Source: Acrocarpospora catenulata (GTDB lineage Bacteria; Actinomycetota; Actinomycetes; Streptosporangiales; Streptosporangiaceae). From it: a DNA stretch of 64,000 nucleotides. The DNA is taken from contig NZ_JAHCST010000003.1 of assembly GCF_018476525.1 (NCBI RefSeq), positions 62,001 through 126,000 of the forward strand, read 5' to 3'. Each line of letters begins with the position of its first letter. The stretch's first letter is position 1. This document shows positions 24,090 to 30,832 of this stretch, one piece after another. A program made the position numbers and the translations under genes. Below the pieces are notes generated by a model that did no database searches, was not told where the DNA came from, and saw nothing but the letters and a program-made list of their open reading frames with translations.

Positions 24090-24460
24090 CACGCCGCCTT
24101 CCGGGCCTGGCGTACGGCGGCCTGGCGGCGGCCGCGCCGGATGTTCCACCGCTGGCGGGCGGTCTTGCCGCCGCGCACGCCGTGGATCTCGGAACGCTGG
24201 AGGTTGCGCTCCTCGTGCAGCGCGAGCTCCAGGCAGAGCGCCCGGACGGGGCAGCCGTCGCACAGGGTGCGGGCATGCTCCTCGTGGACGGCCCTTTCGA
24301 TCAGGTCCAGCGCGGGGTCGCCGGTCGGGGCCGGCTCGTCCGGGAACCAGGCGTCCGGGTCGGGTGCGTTCCGGCAGGCGCCGCGCGTGATGACGGCGAA
24401 GCGGAGATCCGAAAGGGTGTTCGCTGGCGCTTGGGCGCGCCGAAGCTGTATCAACGTCAT
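24089..24460 (-). CDS. WhiB-like (Wbl) iron-sulfur transcription regulator
   Basis: 123 residues. The four cluster-ligating cysteines are Cys29 ('GACRN'), Cys67, Cys70 ('LCDGCPV') and Cys76 ('LCLELA'), followed by a variant 'HGVRGGKTARQRW' of the G(V/I)WGG turn. The basic C-terminus (~95-123) is the usual DNA-contact tail. Wbl proteins bind a [4Fe-4S] cluster and partner with the housekeeping sigma factor. Element-borne Wbl genes are known in actinophages and plasmids; this one, at the head of the Spd run, likely regulates the element. Confidence 0.85.
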   Translation of the reverse strand: MTLIQLRRAQAPANTLSDLRFAVITRGACRNAPDPDAWFPDEPAPTGDPALDLIERAVHEEHARTLCDGCPVRALCLELALHEERNLQRSEIHGVRGGKTARQRWNIRRGRRQAAVRQARKAA

Positions 24461-24543
24461 GTCCTCGGTCCTGTTCTGCCAGGTCGGGATGTTCGGCCCC
24501 GGGGTGGGCGGTAGGGTCGCCTGCCCCGGGGGTGCTCAGGGGG

Positions 24544-24750
24544 CTAGCTGCTGGCGTCTTCCTGCATGTCCGGGCCCGGGATCGTGCGCCGGGTGCCGTC
24601 GGCGGCCTCCACCACCCACTGGCCGGTGGAGAAGTCGCCGTCGACGATCCGGCCCTTGAAGACGGGGCCGTTGAAGGGGAAGGTCTTCACGTTCTTGCCG
24701 ATCGACTCGGCGGTGCGCCGGGCGAAGTACTCGTCGTCTGCGCGTCCCAT
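24544..24750 (-). CDS. Small β-protein, unknown
   Basis: 68 residues: 'FPFNGPVFKGRIVDGDFSTGQWVVEAADGTRRTIPG' gives a short β-sheet. Lies between the Wbl gene and a zinc-ribbon gene in the same minus-strand run. No family recognised. Confidence 0.45.
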   Translation of the reverse strand: MGRADDEYFARRTAESIGKNVKTFPFNGPVFKGRIVDGDFSTGQWVVEAADGTRRTIPGPDMQEDASS

Positions 24751-24760
24751 TCCCGATCTC

Positions 24761-24958
24761 CTACGTGTTGCGGTTGAAGTAGGGGTCGCCGCTCGGCAGC
24801 GAGAACCAGTTGCCCTCTCGGCGGAGCCGGGCCAGGCGGCGGTTCAGCGTCGTGCACTCGTCGCGGTGGTCGCTGGGCTCGTTGGAGTCCTTGAGGCAGC
24901 TTCCGCAGCGGCAGTGGCGGCTCTGTCCGATCCCGCAGCTGGCGCATATCGAGGCCAT
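24761..24958 (-). CDS. Small zinc-ribbon-like protein
   Basis: 65 residues from ATG 24958 (AGGAGGG ribosome site). The N-terminus 'ICASCGIGQSRHCRCGSCLKD' has five Cys in CxxC/CxCxxC spacing, plus one Cys further on (DECTTL). Likely a zinc-stabilised small protein of element origin. Function unknown. Confidence 0.5.
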   Translation of the reverse strand: MASICASCGIGQSRHCRCGSCLKDSNEPSDHRDECTTLNRRLARLRREGNWFSLPSGDPYFNRNT

Positions 24959-25025
24959 AGGGCCCTCCTCTCGGGTGGTGGGCCCGCCCGCCGTGTGCGG
25001 GGGCAAAGCACGGCGGACGGGCGGT

Positions 25026-25277
25026 CTATCGGCTGCCGGGGTGGCAGTCTGGTGCGGGGTGGCTGGCCAGAGTCCAAGGCATTACGCCCTGGGACCAGCC
25101 CTGCAAGATCACGTCTTTGTCGCAGCGGCACCTCGCTGTGCCGCCTGGTCTCTGACCGGGCTCGGCAGGGACGCAGTGGTCCCAGCCGTTCGGGTGGAGC
25201 CGGCCAATCACCCACACGACCGGCTCGTCCTGTTCCGGCGCCCGGATGGTCACCGGGTGACCGAGCCGCCTGGTCAC
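25026..25277 (-). CDS. Small unknown protein of the transfer element
   Basis: 83 residues from GTG 25277, which overlaps the previous stop (GTGA). It contains 'VTIRAPEQDEPVVWVIGRLH' and Cys residues (DHC, RCRC, DCH). No recognisable family. Position and overlap support translation. Confidence 0.5.
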   Translation of the reverse strand: MTRRLGHPVTIRAPEQDEPVVWVIGRLHPNGWDHCVPAEPGQRPGGTARCRCDKDVILQGWSQGVMPWTLASHPAPDCHPGSR

Positions 25278-25531
25278 GGCAGGGGTTCCTGCCGTTTCGC
25301 GGCCTGCCGCTTCTCGTCCTCCGCCGTCAGCACCTGGTCCATCTGCTGTGCGTTGGCCGAGTCCACGGTGCGGGAGCACTCGGCGTTGTACTCGGCTTTC
25401 GTGAGCTGGTGGTGCCAGGTGGCCCAGTAGCGGCCGGTGCTGGACGTCCAGATCGTCCACCCGGGGTGGGCGGTCCGGAGGTCGGCCAGTGTCAGATCGG
25501 CGGGCGGTTGGTCGGCCCGGCGCTCGGTCAT
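25274..25531 (-). CDS. Small unknown protein, first gene of the minus-strand operon
   Basis: 85 residues from ATG 25531. Sequence 'TLADLRTAHPGWTIWTSSTGRYWATWHHQLTKAEY' is Trp-rich and recalls short plasmid-encoded proteins of actinomycetes. As the first minus-strand gene downstream of the divergent promoter region facing the GntR gene, it would head the ~11 kb operon that includes the Wbl, Spd and TraB genes. Confidence 0.5.
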   Translation of the reverse strand: MTERRADQPPADLTLADLRTAHPGWTIWTSSTGRYWATWHHQLTKAEYNAECSRTVDSANAQQMDQVLTAEDEKRQAAKRQEPLP

Positions 25532-25663
25532 GGGGGTGACGATACGTCGACTTGCCTTAGCTAGTCTAGTGCCTGCTATATATCAGTCAAACAGTTGCTC
25601 TAGATCAGGCAAGCGTGTGTAGTGCAAAGATAGGGCTTGTAATGGCACATCTAGCCTGCGAGC
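25532..25663. promoter_or_regulatory. AT-richer divergent promoter region of transfer operon and GntR gene
   Basis: The 132-bp gap between divergent starts is markedly AT-rich for this window. It holds TATATATCAG near 25577 and repeated CTAG-containing words (CTAGTCTAGT, TCTAGA, CTAGCC). This is the natural target of the adjacent tandem-HTH GntR protein, as in KorSA-type control. Exact promoters are not assigned. Confidence 0.55.
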
Positions 25664-26140
25664 GTGCTACGTCATGGAGGACCGGTGCCTCTGTACCGCC
25701 AGGTTGCCGACGTGATCCGAGCTCGGATCACAAGCGGCGAACTGCCGCCTGGGCATGCGATCCCCAGCGAGCACGAGATCGCCCATGAGTTCGGCGTGTC
25801 GCGAATCACCGCGACCAAGGCGACTCGCGTGCTTCGCGACGAGGACGGGCTAATCCATACGGTCCAAGGGAAGGGCTCGTTTGTCGGCTCGTCCGATGTG
25901 ACTCGGGTGTCGAAGCCGCGACTCTACGAGAAGATCGCGGCAGAGATCGCCGGGGAGATCCAGGCGGGTAGGCCCGCCGTGGATCAGGCGCTTCCCTCTG
26001 AGATGGCGTTGGGCCAGCGGTTCGGGGTGGCGAAGGGCACCATCCGTCAGGCGATGGCCCTACTGCGTGAGCAGGGGTGGGTGTTCACCGTGGCGCACCG
26101 GGGGACCTTCGTCTCAGACCCGGAGAAGTGGCCTAGGTAG
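25664..26140 (+). CDS. GntR-family regulator made of two tandem winged-helix domains
   Basis: 158 residues from GTG 25664. Two complete GntR DNA-binding domains are visible: residues ~8-75 ('PLYRQVADVIRARITSGELPP', 'EHEIAHEFGVSRITATKATRVL') and ~85-152 ('EKIAAEIAGEIQAG', 'LGQRFGVAKGTIRQAMALLREQG'). There is no effector-binding domain. Divergent from the transfer operon, so probably its repressor, the counterpart of KorSA-type regulators of actinomycete integrative elements. Confidence 0.78.
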   Translation: MLRHGGPVPLYRQVADVIRARITSGELPPGHAIPSEHEIAHEFGVSRITATKATRVLRDEDGLIHTVQGKGSFVGSSDVTRVSKPRLYEKIAAEIAGEIQAGRPAVDQALPSEMALGQRFGVAKGTIRQAMALLREQGWVFTVAHRGTFVSDPEKWPR

Positions 26141-26441
26141 ATCTCCGGTCGCCTCCCGGCCCGGCCGCCCTGCAGACCTGGCAGTCAGCGCGGCGGCACG
26201 CCGTTGCGGGCTCCTGGGGCTCGGGAAGGGTAGCCGGGTCGTTTGGGGCGATCCGCAGCGCCACAATCCGCTGGACGGCGTCGAACAGGATCTCCTGCTC
26301 GTCGTCGGTCAACGACGCGGCGATGCCCTTCCCGGTGACCGAGTCGGCCATCTCCAGGCCGTAGAACTCGATCAGTTCGAGGGTGAGGGCGGCACCGGCG
26401 TGCAAGCCGACCTCGTAAATCGGGATCGTGAGATCCTTCAT
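26133..26441 (-). CDS. Small protein of the regulatory module
   Basis: 102 residues from ATG 26441 (AGGAGGAGA ribosome site, 8 bp spacing). Helical, with 'YEVGLHAGAALTLELIEFYGLEM' and a Cys-bearing C-terminus ('ACRRADCQVCRAAG'). Tail-to-tail 8-bp overlap with the tandem-HTH gene. Likely element-specific; function unknown. Confidence 0.5.
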   Translation of the reverse strand: MKDLTIPIYEVGLHAGAALTLELIEFYGLEMADSVTGKGIAASLTDDEQEILFDAVQRIVALRIAPNDPATLPEPQEPATACRRADCQVCRAAGPGGDRRST

Positions 26442-26546
26442 GCTGGGTCTCCTCCTGTTGTGGCAGTAGGGGATCAAGGGCCAGGCCGGTGGTCGCACAC
26501 CGGCCTGGCCCGGCTTGTCTTGCTCTGGAGTTATCAAGGATCAAAT

Positions 26547-26649
26547 CAAAGCATCGTACGATGCTTTGTCGTACGACACTGACGGTAGACGCGGCCTGGT
26601 GGGTCGTCAAGCAACTGTCGTACGTCAGTTGATGAATTGTCGTACGCCA
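26547..26649. promoter_or_regulatory. Array of four CGTACG-centred palindromic operators
   Basis: Four sites lie just before the GntR start: a perfect 22-bp palindrome centred on CGTACG (26547-26568), TGTCGTACGACA (26567-26578), a near-palindrome with arms CAACTG/CAGTTG (26612-26631) and a half-site TTGTCGTACG (26637-26646). Dense cognate palindromes immediately upstream of a GntR gene indicate autoregulation, and the minus-strand gene at 26441 could share it. Confidence 0.75.
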
Positions 26650-26667
26650 CTGGGGTAGTGTGTCGCT

Positions 26668-27447
26668 ATGTCACCAGAGAGAGACACCGGGCCAGCGGGC
26701 CGTATCGCCGACGCCTTGCGAACCGCCATTCGCGATGGCCGGATACCGCCAGGCGGCAAACTCCCACCCGTCCGAGACCTGGCCGACCAGCACGGCGTGA
26801 GCCGAAACACGGCGGCGAAGGCTATCGCCCAACTGCGAAAGGAGGGCCTCATCACGACGAAGTACGGCAGCGGAGCATATGTGCGGGAGCGGCACCCGAT
26901 TCGACCTCTTGGGCCGGACCGTTACGCCCGCAGTCGTTGGCAGTCCACGGTCGTCCAGGCGTACGCCGACGATCGACTGGCGGACATTACCGAACAAGCT
27001 GGCGGGCAGACACAGGAAGTGAACCTCGTCGAAGCTGGCGAGCGTGTCGCTTCGAGGCTCGGGGTTGCCCCTGGCGCGCTGGTGTACGAGCGGGATCGCA
27101 CCATGTCACGCGACGGCGTGTCCACGCACACCATGACCAGCTACTACCGGCGGGAGGATGTCGAGGGGACCCCCTTGGTCGATCCCCGGCCGGGGATCGC
27201 CGGTCAGCGAGGTGGTTTCGCGATCCTGTCGGATCGGGGCCTGGAACCGCACGAGATCACCGAGGATCTGCGTGCGCGGATGCCGACAGTGGATGAGGCG
27301 ACGCTCCTCGAACTGCCGGACGGCGAACCCGTGGTTGAGATTCACCGCGTCACGCGGACCGCTGAGGGGCGGGTGGTCGAGTACGCCGTGGGCGTCCATG
27401 CGGCCAGCCGTTTCCTCTGGTCCTACACCTTCGCAATCCCGGACTAG
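26668..27447 (+). CDS. GntR/HutC-family regulator with UTRA ligand domain
   Basis: 259 residues. GntR winged helix at ~8-80 ('LREAIRDG.IPPGGKLPPVRDLADQHGVSRNTAAKAIAQLRKEG'-like; seen as 'PVRDLADQHGVSRNTAAKAI'), then a UTRA domain (~110-255) with 'APGALVYERDRTMSRDGVSTHTMTSYY' and 'LELPDGEPVVEIHRVTRTAEG'. HutC-type repressors of this kind (KorSA, KorA) control copy number and transfer in Streptomyces integrative plasmids. The CGTACG array upstream is its probable operator; a terminator follows the stop by 16 bp. Confidence 0.85.
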   Translation: MSPERDTGPAGRIADALRTAIRDGRIPPGGKLPPVRDLADQHGVSRNTAAKAIAQLRKEGLITTKYGSGAYVRERHPIRPLGPDRYARSRWQSTVVQAYADDRLADITEQAGGQTQEVNLVEAGERVASRLGVAPGALVYERDRTMSRDGVSTHTMTSYYRREDVEGTPLVDPRPGIAGQRGGFAILSDRGLEPHEITEDLRARMPTVDEATLLELPDGEPVVEIHRVTRTAEGRVVEYAVGVHAASRFLWSYTFAIPD

Positions 27448-27462
27448 CACGATGGTGATCAA

Positions 27463-27505
27463 GGGCTCGCCGGATGGGGGACCAGCCGGCGAGCCCGTCT
27501 TTTTT
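27463..27505 (+). terminator. Rho-independent terminator of the GntR/UTRA gene
   Basis: Perfect 11-bp arms GGGCTCGCCGG / CCGGCGAGCCC (27463-27473, 27486-27496) with a 12-nt loop and a GTCTTTTTT tail. Confidence 0.9.
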
Positions 27506-27610
27506 GGCAGAGGCTCGGAACTGCGGTTCCGGGCGGAATCCGCTCGGAGTCCAGCCGGAAGCGGGAACGGAACCCGAAGACCATTCCGGGTGGAACGGTG
27601 GTACCTCCCC

Positions 27611-27693
27611 CTAGCAACTTGCTAGGCGTTTGCTACGGGGTTGCTATCGAAGCAGCCAAGCAAACCGCCCGGGGTGCTCGCGCCGTTTGCTTG
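27611..27693. repeat. TTGCTA direct repeats and CAAGCAAAC inverted repeat upstream of the initiator gene
   Basis: A perfect palindrome CTAGCAACTTGCTAG (27611-27625) is followed by TTTGCTACGG and GTTGCTATCG. A 9-bp inverted repeat CAAGCAAAC / GTTTGCTTG (27657-27665 and 27685-27693) comes next. A further hairpin (AGCCCGCCCC / GGGGCGGGCT) lies at 27797-27822. The stretch precedes the candidate initiator by 200 bp and could be its operator, a second origin element or an attachment-like site. Confidence 0.6.
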
Positions 27694-27892
27694 CCGGAAC
27701 CCCCGCTCATGCGCCACGCACTCAAGTCCGCGCGCCGCGCAGATAAGTCTGCGCCGATCAACGAAAGCCAGGTCGAATGCCCCCCGACATGGACGAAGCC
27801 CGCCCCCAGCCCGGGGCGGGCTCCAAGGTCCAAGACCTCAACTCCCAGACCACGATACGCCATCGAGGACGCCCCGCAGCTCCACTGCGAGG

Positions 27893-28483
27893 ATGCGAAT
27901 GATCCGCCCTGATGACGACACCGCCCCGTTCGTTTCGCGGTGGAACACGCTGATCCGCGTCCTCCTAGTTGAGTCATCGGTCAAACTCGTGGCCCGTACG
28001 GCGATGGACTATGCCGACTTCAACACCGGTGCGAACTGTCACCCGAGTAATGATCGATTAGCGCGGGACACCGGGTACAGCGAGCGCACCATACGCGACG
28101 CATGGAGCGTGCTTCGCGGGCTCGATCTTGCGGAACGAGTCGCTACGGCCGTAGCCCATGCCCGGCTCGCTGACGAATACCAGCTCGTCATCCCAGGCGA
28201 CTGGCGGGGGCTGCCGACGATCGGCCCGCGCGGTCGCAAGTTCACCTGCCTGGGCTGCGGGAAAGGCTTCAATCCGGCTGCGCATCAGGCGAAACGCAAG
28301 CCAGATGGGCAGGTCCGCTTCGATGTCTCGCGCTTCTGCTTCTGCGCGGCAGCGCGTGGCGAGCACACCAGTCACTGCTTACGGCTCTGGGATCTTCAAC
28401 GGAAGCAGCGCGGCGAGAAGCCGTGGCGGGACACAGCGGATAAATGGGCACTATTCCGGCAGGCTCGGGGCGACGATTGGTGA
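27893..28483 (+). CDS. Candidate replication initiator: winged-helix protein with zinc motif
   Basis: 196 residues from ATG 27893 (a second ATG follows six bases later). Residues ~20-100 form a replisome-organizer-like winged helix ('VKLVARTAMDYADFNTGANCHPSNDRLARDTGYSERTIRDAWSVLR' pattern; key part 'NDRLARDTGYSERTIRDA'). A Cys cluster 'FTCLGCGKGFNPAAH' and 'RFCFCAAARGEHTSHC' follows, likely a zinc site. Such HTH proteins act as initiators of actinomycete plasmids and phages. The iteron array starting 5 bp after its stop strongly supports the role, since Rep genes often carry their binding iterons nearby. Not homologous by eye to RepSA/RepAM. Confidence 0.65.
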   Translation: MRMIRPDDDTAPFVSRWNTLIRVLLVESSVKLVARTAMDYADFNTGANCHPSNDRLARDTGYSERTIRDAWSVLRGLDLAERVATAVAHARLADEYQLVIPGDWRGLPTIGPRGRKFTCLGCGKGFNPAAHQAKRKPDGQVRFDVSRFCFCAAARGEHTSHCLRLWDLQRKQRGEKPWRDTADKWALFRQARGDDW

Positions 28484-28487
28484 CTCG

Positions 28488-28595
28488 GCGAGTACCGGAA
28501 ACCATTTCCGGTACCGGCAGTGGTTTCCGTGAGTACCGGAAACCATTTCCGTAGATACTGGAAACCATTTCCGCGAGTACCGGAAATGGTTTCCA
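28488..28595. repeat. Iteron array, candidate replication origin
   Basis: Five copies of a ~21-bp unit with core ACCGGAAACCATTTCCG lie head-to-tail: 28490-28510 (direct), 28511-28529 (inverted, degenerate), 28531-28551, 28552-28573 (ATACTGGAAACC variant) and 28574-28594 (core inverted to GGAAATGGTTTCC). The spacing of two turns of DNA and the position directly after the initiator-like gene match iteron-type origins. Confidence 0.8.
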
Positions 28596-28733
28596 CCCAA
28601 CGTCCCATAGAACAAACCATCGAACGACCCATGTGAACGGCGGCGCGCTCCGCGCGGCCCACGCTGGCGCGTGGGCGCGAGAGAGGATGATCGAACCCAG
28701 CTGGGAGGCGGGATCTCCCGGCACACTGGGCTC

Positions 28734-29030
28734 ATGACCACGACGCCGCCGCGCACCAGCCTCTCCGAGGATGAGATCACCGCCGCACTCGCCGAGCTGC
28801 CGGAGTGGACCAGGGAGGGCAACGCCATCGTCCGCACCGTGACCCATCCGGACTTCGGGGTAGCGCTCGGATGGGTCGTCCGCGTTGGCCTCATCGCGGA
28901 GAAGGCGGACCACCACCCCGACATCGACGTCCGCTACAACCAGGTGACTCTACGGCTCTGGACCCACACCACCGAGGGAATCACCACGTCGGATATTGAC
29001 CTCGCGAAGCGGATCGACAAGACCGTGTAG
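28734..29030 (+). CDS. Pterin-4a-carbinolamine dehydratase
   Basis: 98 residues from ATG 28734. PCD/DCoH fold motifs are seen: 'ELPEWTREGNAIVRTVTHPDF' and the family signature 'AEKADHHPDIDVRYNQVTLRLWTH' with the catalytic E-K-x-x-H-H-P-D. The enzyme dehydrates 4a-hydroxytetrahydrobiopterin formed by aromatic amino-acid hydroxylases; in bacteria it may have other roles. No hydroxylase gene is in the window. Its presence between an iteron array and toxin-antitoxin genes is unusual and may reflect cargo or a relic of the chromosome. Confidence 0.9.
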   Translation: MTTTPPRTSLSEDEITAALAELPEWTREGNAIVRTVTHPDFGVALGWVVRVGLIAEKADHHPDIDVRYNQVTLRLWTHTTEGITTSDIDLAKRIDKTV

Positions 29031-29043
29031 CCGCTGGGCGGCA

Positions 29044-29301
29044 CTAGAGCCCGAGCCACATCACTTTGAGGATCTCCACATGCCGCCGATCCTCAAGGAT
29101 CATGTACGTGACCATGCCCTGCTTTCGTGGCCCGAATGCCAGGGTCAGAATGTTCGCGTTGGGGTTGTCCTCGTTCAGTGACTTCCCACTCCACGGGGCG
29201 ACGCCGAGCACGGCCAGGACCTCCAGGAAGGGCGCCAATGCGTCGAACGGTAAGACGTCGGCCTGCTCTTGCGCTTCGTCCCCGTACTCGACCGCGTACA
29301 C
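29044..29301 (-). CDS. RelE/ParE-like toxin candidate
   Basis: 85 residues from GTG 29301, directly abutting the upstream partner's stop (TAG then GTG). The fold pattern of a RelE-type mRNA interferase is seen: 'YAVEYGDEAQEQADVLP' helix, then 'ILTLAFGPRKQGMVTYMILEDRRHVEILKVMW', the typical β-strands that end in the RelE core. It is short for the family (85 residues). Pairing with the upstream DUF6247-type gene is the main support. Confidence 0.65.
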   Translation of the reverse strand: MYAVEYGDEAQEQADVLPFDALAPFLEVLAVLGVAPWSGKSLNEDNPNANILTLAFGPRKQGMVTYMILEDRRHVEILKVMWLGL

Positions 29302-29643
29302 CTACGCGCCCCGGGCCAGGCGTGCGCGTATGCGCGCCTCGACATCCTCCCCGGGGACACTCTTCACGGACTCTCCGCGTCGGAGCTTGCCAACTCTCTC
29401 CCACATCCGGTGGCGTCCTCGCGGATCGCGGAGCGAGTCGCAGGCGATCAGCCACCACGTGTGGATGAACTCGTCCAACACGGCCCAGTCGTGCGTGGCC
29501 CGTGCTTTGTCGACGACAACAGGGAGGCTTGCCTCGAACGCTTCGATATCACAGGGGTGCGACAGAACCGCCCTGATCGCCAGCACGTTCTTCTCCGGGC
29601 GGGCGGGCCGGCCAGGTGAGGGTTCGTGCGGCTGGGCTGTCAT
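29302..29643 (-). CDS. DUF6247-type protein, probable antitoxin partner
   Basis: 113 residues from ATG 29643. The sequence 'KNVLAIRAVLSHPCDIEAFEASL' and 'DEFIHTWWLIACDSLRDPRGR' matches the pattern of DUF6247 proteins, which in actinomycetes precede RelE-like toxins. Its stop is fused to the toxin start. A transcription-regulating antitoxin role is inferred from arrangement, since no DNA-binding motif is evident. Confidence 0.6.
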   Translation of the reverse strand: MTAQPHEPSPGRPARPEKNVLAIRAVLSHPCDIEAFEASLPVVVDKARATHDWAVLDEFIHTWWLIACDSLRDPRGRHRMWERVGKLRRGESVKSVPGEDVEARIRARLARGA

Positions 29644-29780
29644 ACGACGACTCTAGCTGTGCGCTAAGTACCTGTACATTCCGCTCGCTCGTATGCGCAG
29701 GCTATGGCCCCCGGGCTGTTCCGACCTCGAGCCCCGGGCGCGGGGAAGCGACCTGGGGCTCTCGCTACGTCATGGCGAAG

Positions 29781-30218
29781 TCAGGCCCCGGTGTCAATCG
29801 CGAGCTGGCCGCTGCGGAGTTCGGCGGCAGAGTAGTCCACCGGGTCGCGGTCGCCGATCTTCAACCCGTAGAAGGGCGAGTCCGCCGGTACGTCCGCGAT
29901 CGAGAAGTGGAACACGCACCGCTGGGTTTCCGGCGGGCTGTCGCCGAGCGTCAGAATGCCCACCCCGAGAGTTCCGATACCGACGGTTTTACCAGTGTTA
30001 TCGGACAACACCAGCCGTAGGCCAGGCTTGATGTCCTCACTCTGACGGCTGGTGTAGCCGCACTCTTCGCCTTCCTTGTTTGACCAGGACGCGCCGAAGG
30101 CGAGGACCGTACCGGACGCGGTGAATGTGGCGGGTGCGCTTGGCGTCGGCGCGGCGGCCTCGGTACTCCCGCACGCGGCGATGGTCAGGGTGAGCAGGGC
30201 GGCGGTCAGGGCTCGCAC
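29781..30218 (-). CDS. Putative secreted lipoprotein
   Basis: 145 residues from GTG 30218, with a GGGAGG ribosome site. Signal peptide with lipobox 'LTLTIAACGST' (Cys ~17), then a Pro/Ala/Thr-rich linker and a β-rich C-terminal domain. Cys residues in 'ECGYTSRQSEDIKPG' and 'QRCVFHFSI' could form a disulphide. Displayed on the cell surface. No family recognised. Confidence 0.6.
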   Translation of the reverse strand: MRALTAALLTLTIAACGSTEAAAPTPSAPATFTASGTVLAFGASWSNKEGEECGYTSRQSEDIKPGLRLVLSDNTGKTVGIGTLGVGILTLGDSPPETQRCVFHFSIADVPADSPFYGLKIGDRDPVDYSAAELRSGQLAIDTGA

Positions 30219-30288
30219 AGGGCCTCCCGGGAGTGAGGGGTACCCACTAGATGCCCGAACGGGCGGCCGGGTTGCCACCAGCCGTCGA

Positions 30289-30597
30289 TCAGGTTGGAGC
30301 CCCAGCGCACACCGGGCACGGGGTGGCCGTCATCCTGCCGTCCGCCACGTGCACCACCCGCCGCGAGCCCAGACAGTACCGGCACGCCAGCGTCGCAGCG
30401 ACCGACGGGTCCGACCAGACCTTGTGCTCCCACACGGCCGGGAGCGGCGGCGGCTCGCACTCCTGGCCGCGCTCGGCCGGCTCATTGTCCTCGCCGACCC
30501 AACCCCGACCGCCACAGAACCGGCACGCCAGATGCAGGGACCCCAGCCTCACGCCGCGGGTCCCTCCACATTCCGGACACGTGATCCGGTCGCTCAC
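30289..30597 (-). CDS. DnaJ-type zinc-finger-like protein
   Basis: 102 residues from GTG 30597, overlapping the upstream stop by one base (TAGTG). Four CxxC units are in CxxCxG(G/S) contexts: 'CPECGGTRG', 'CRFCGGRGW', 'CRYCLGSRR' and 'CPVCAG'. This is the DnaJ zinc-finger repeat, split by an acidic linker. Probably a small zinc-dependent chaperone-like or structural protein of the cargo region. Confidence 0.55.
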   Translation of the reverse strand: MSDRITCPECGGTRGVRLGSLHLACRFCGGRGWVGEDNEPAERGQECEPPPLPAVWEHKVWSDPSVAATLACRYCLGSRRVVHVADGRMTATPCPVCAGAPT

Positions 30598-30764
30598 TAC
30601 CGTCGTCCCGTCCCGTTACACGCGCTGCACGGCACCCAGACCGCCTGTGCTGGCCCGGACCCGTTCTGATTGACCCATTCTCCACACGCACCCAGGCAAA
30701 CATCGCAGATCGGAGGCGGCGGGGGAGTCTCCTCATCGGCCACGATGTGGACGGTACGCCGCAT
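30597..30764 (-). CDS. Small zinc-ribbon protein
   Basis: 55 residues from ATG 30764. A Pro-rich head is followed by 'CDVCLGACGEW' and 'CSACNGTG', again DnaJ-like CxxC repeats. Co-translated with the 30289-30597 gene. Confidence 0.5.
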   Translation of the reverse strand: MRRTVHIVADEETPPPPPICDVCLGACGEWVNQNGSGPAQAVWVPCSACNGTGRR

Positions 30765-30832
30765 AATCGCGATCAGCGAGCGGTTCCCGCAGCGTCGCCG
30801 GTTCGGGGACGACCAGAATCCTGCCTTCTGGG

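Noticed and set aside
27598-27912. 104-codon + strand frame upstream of the initiator
   Set aside because: Covers the repeat-rich regulatory stretch, Pro/Arg/Ala-rich and without ribosome site; overlaps the initiator start.
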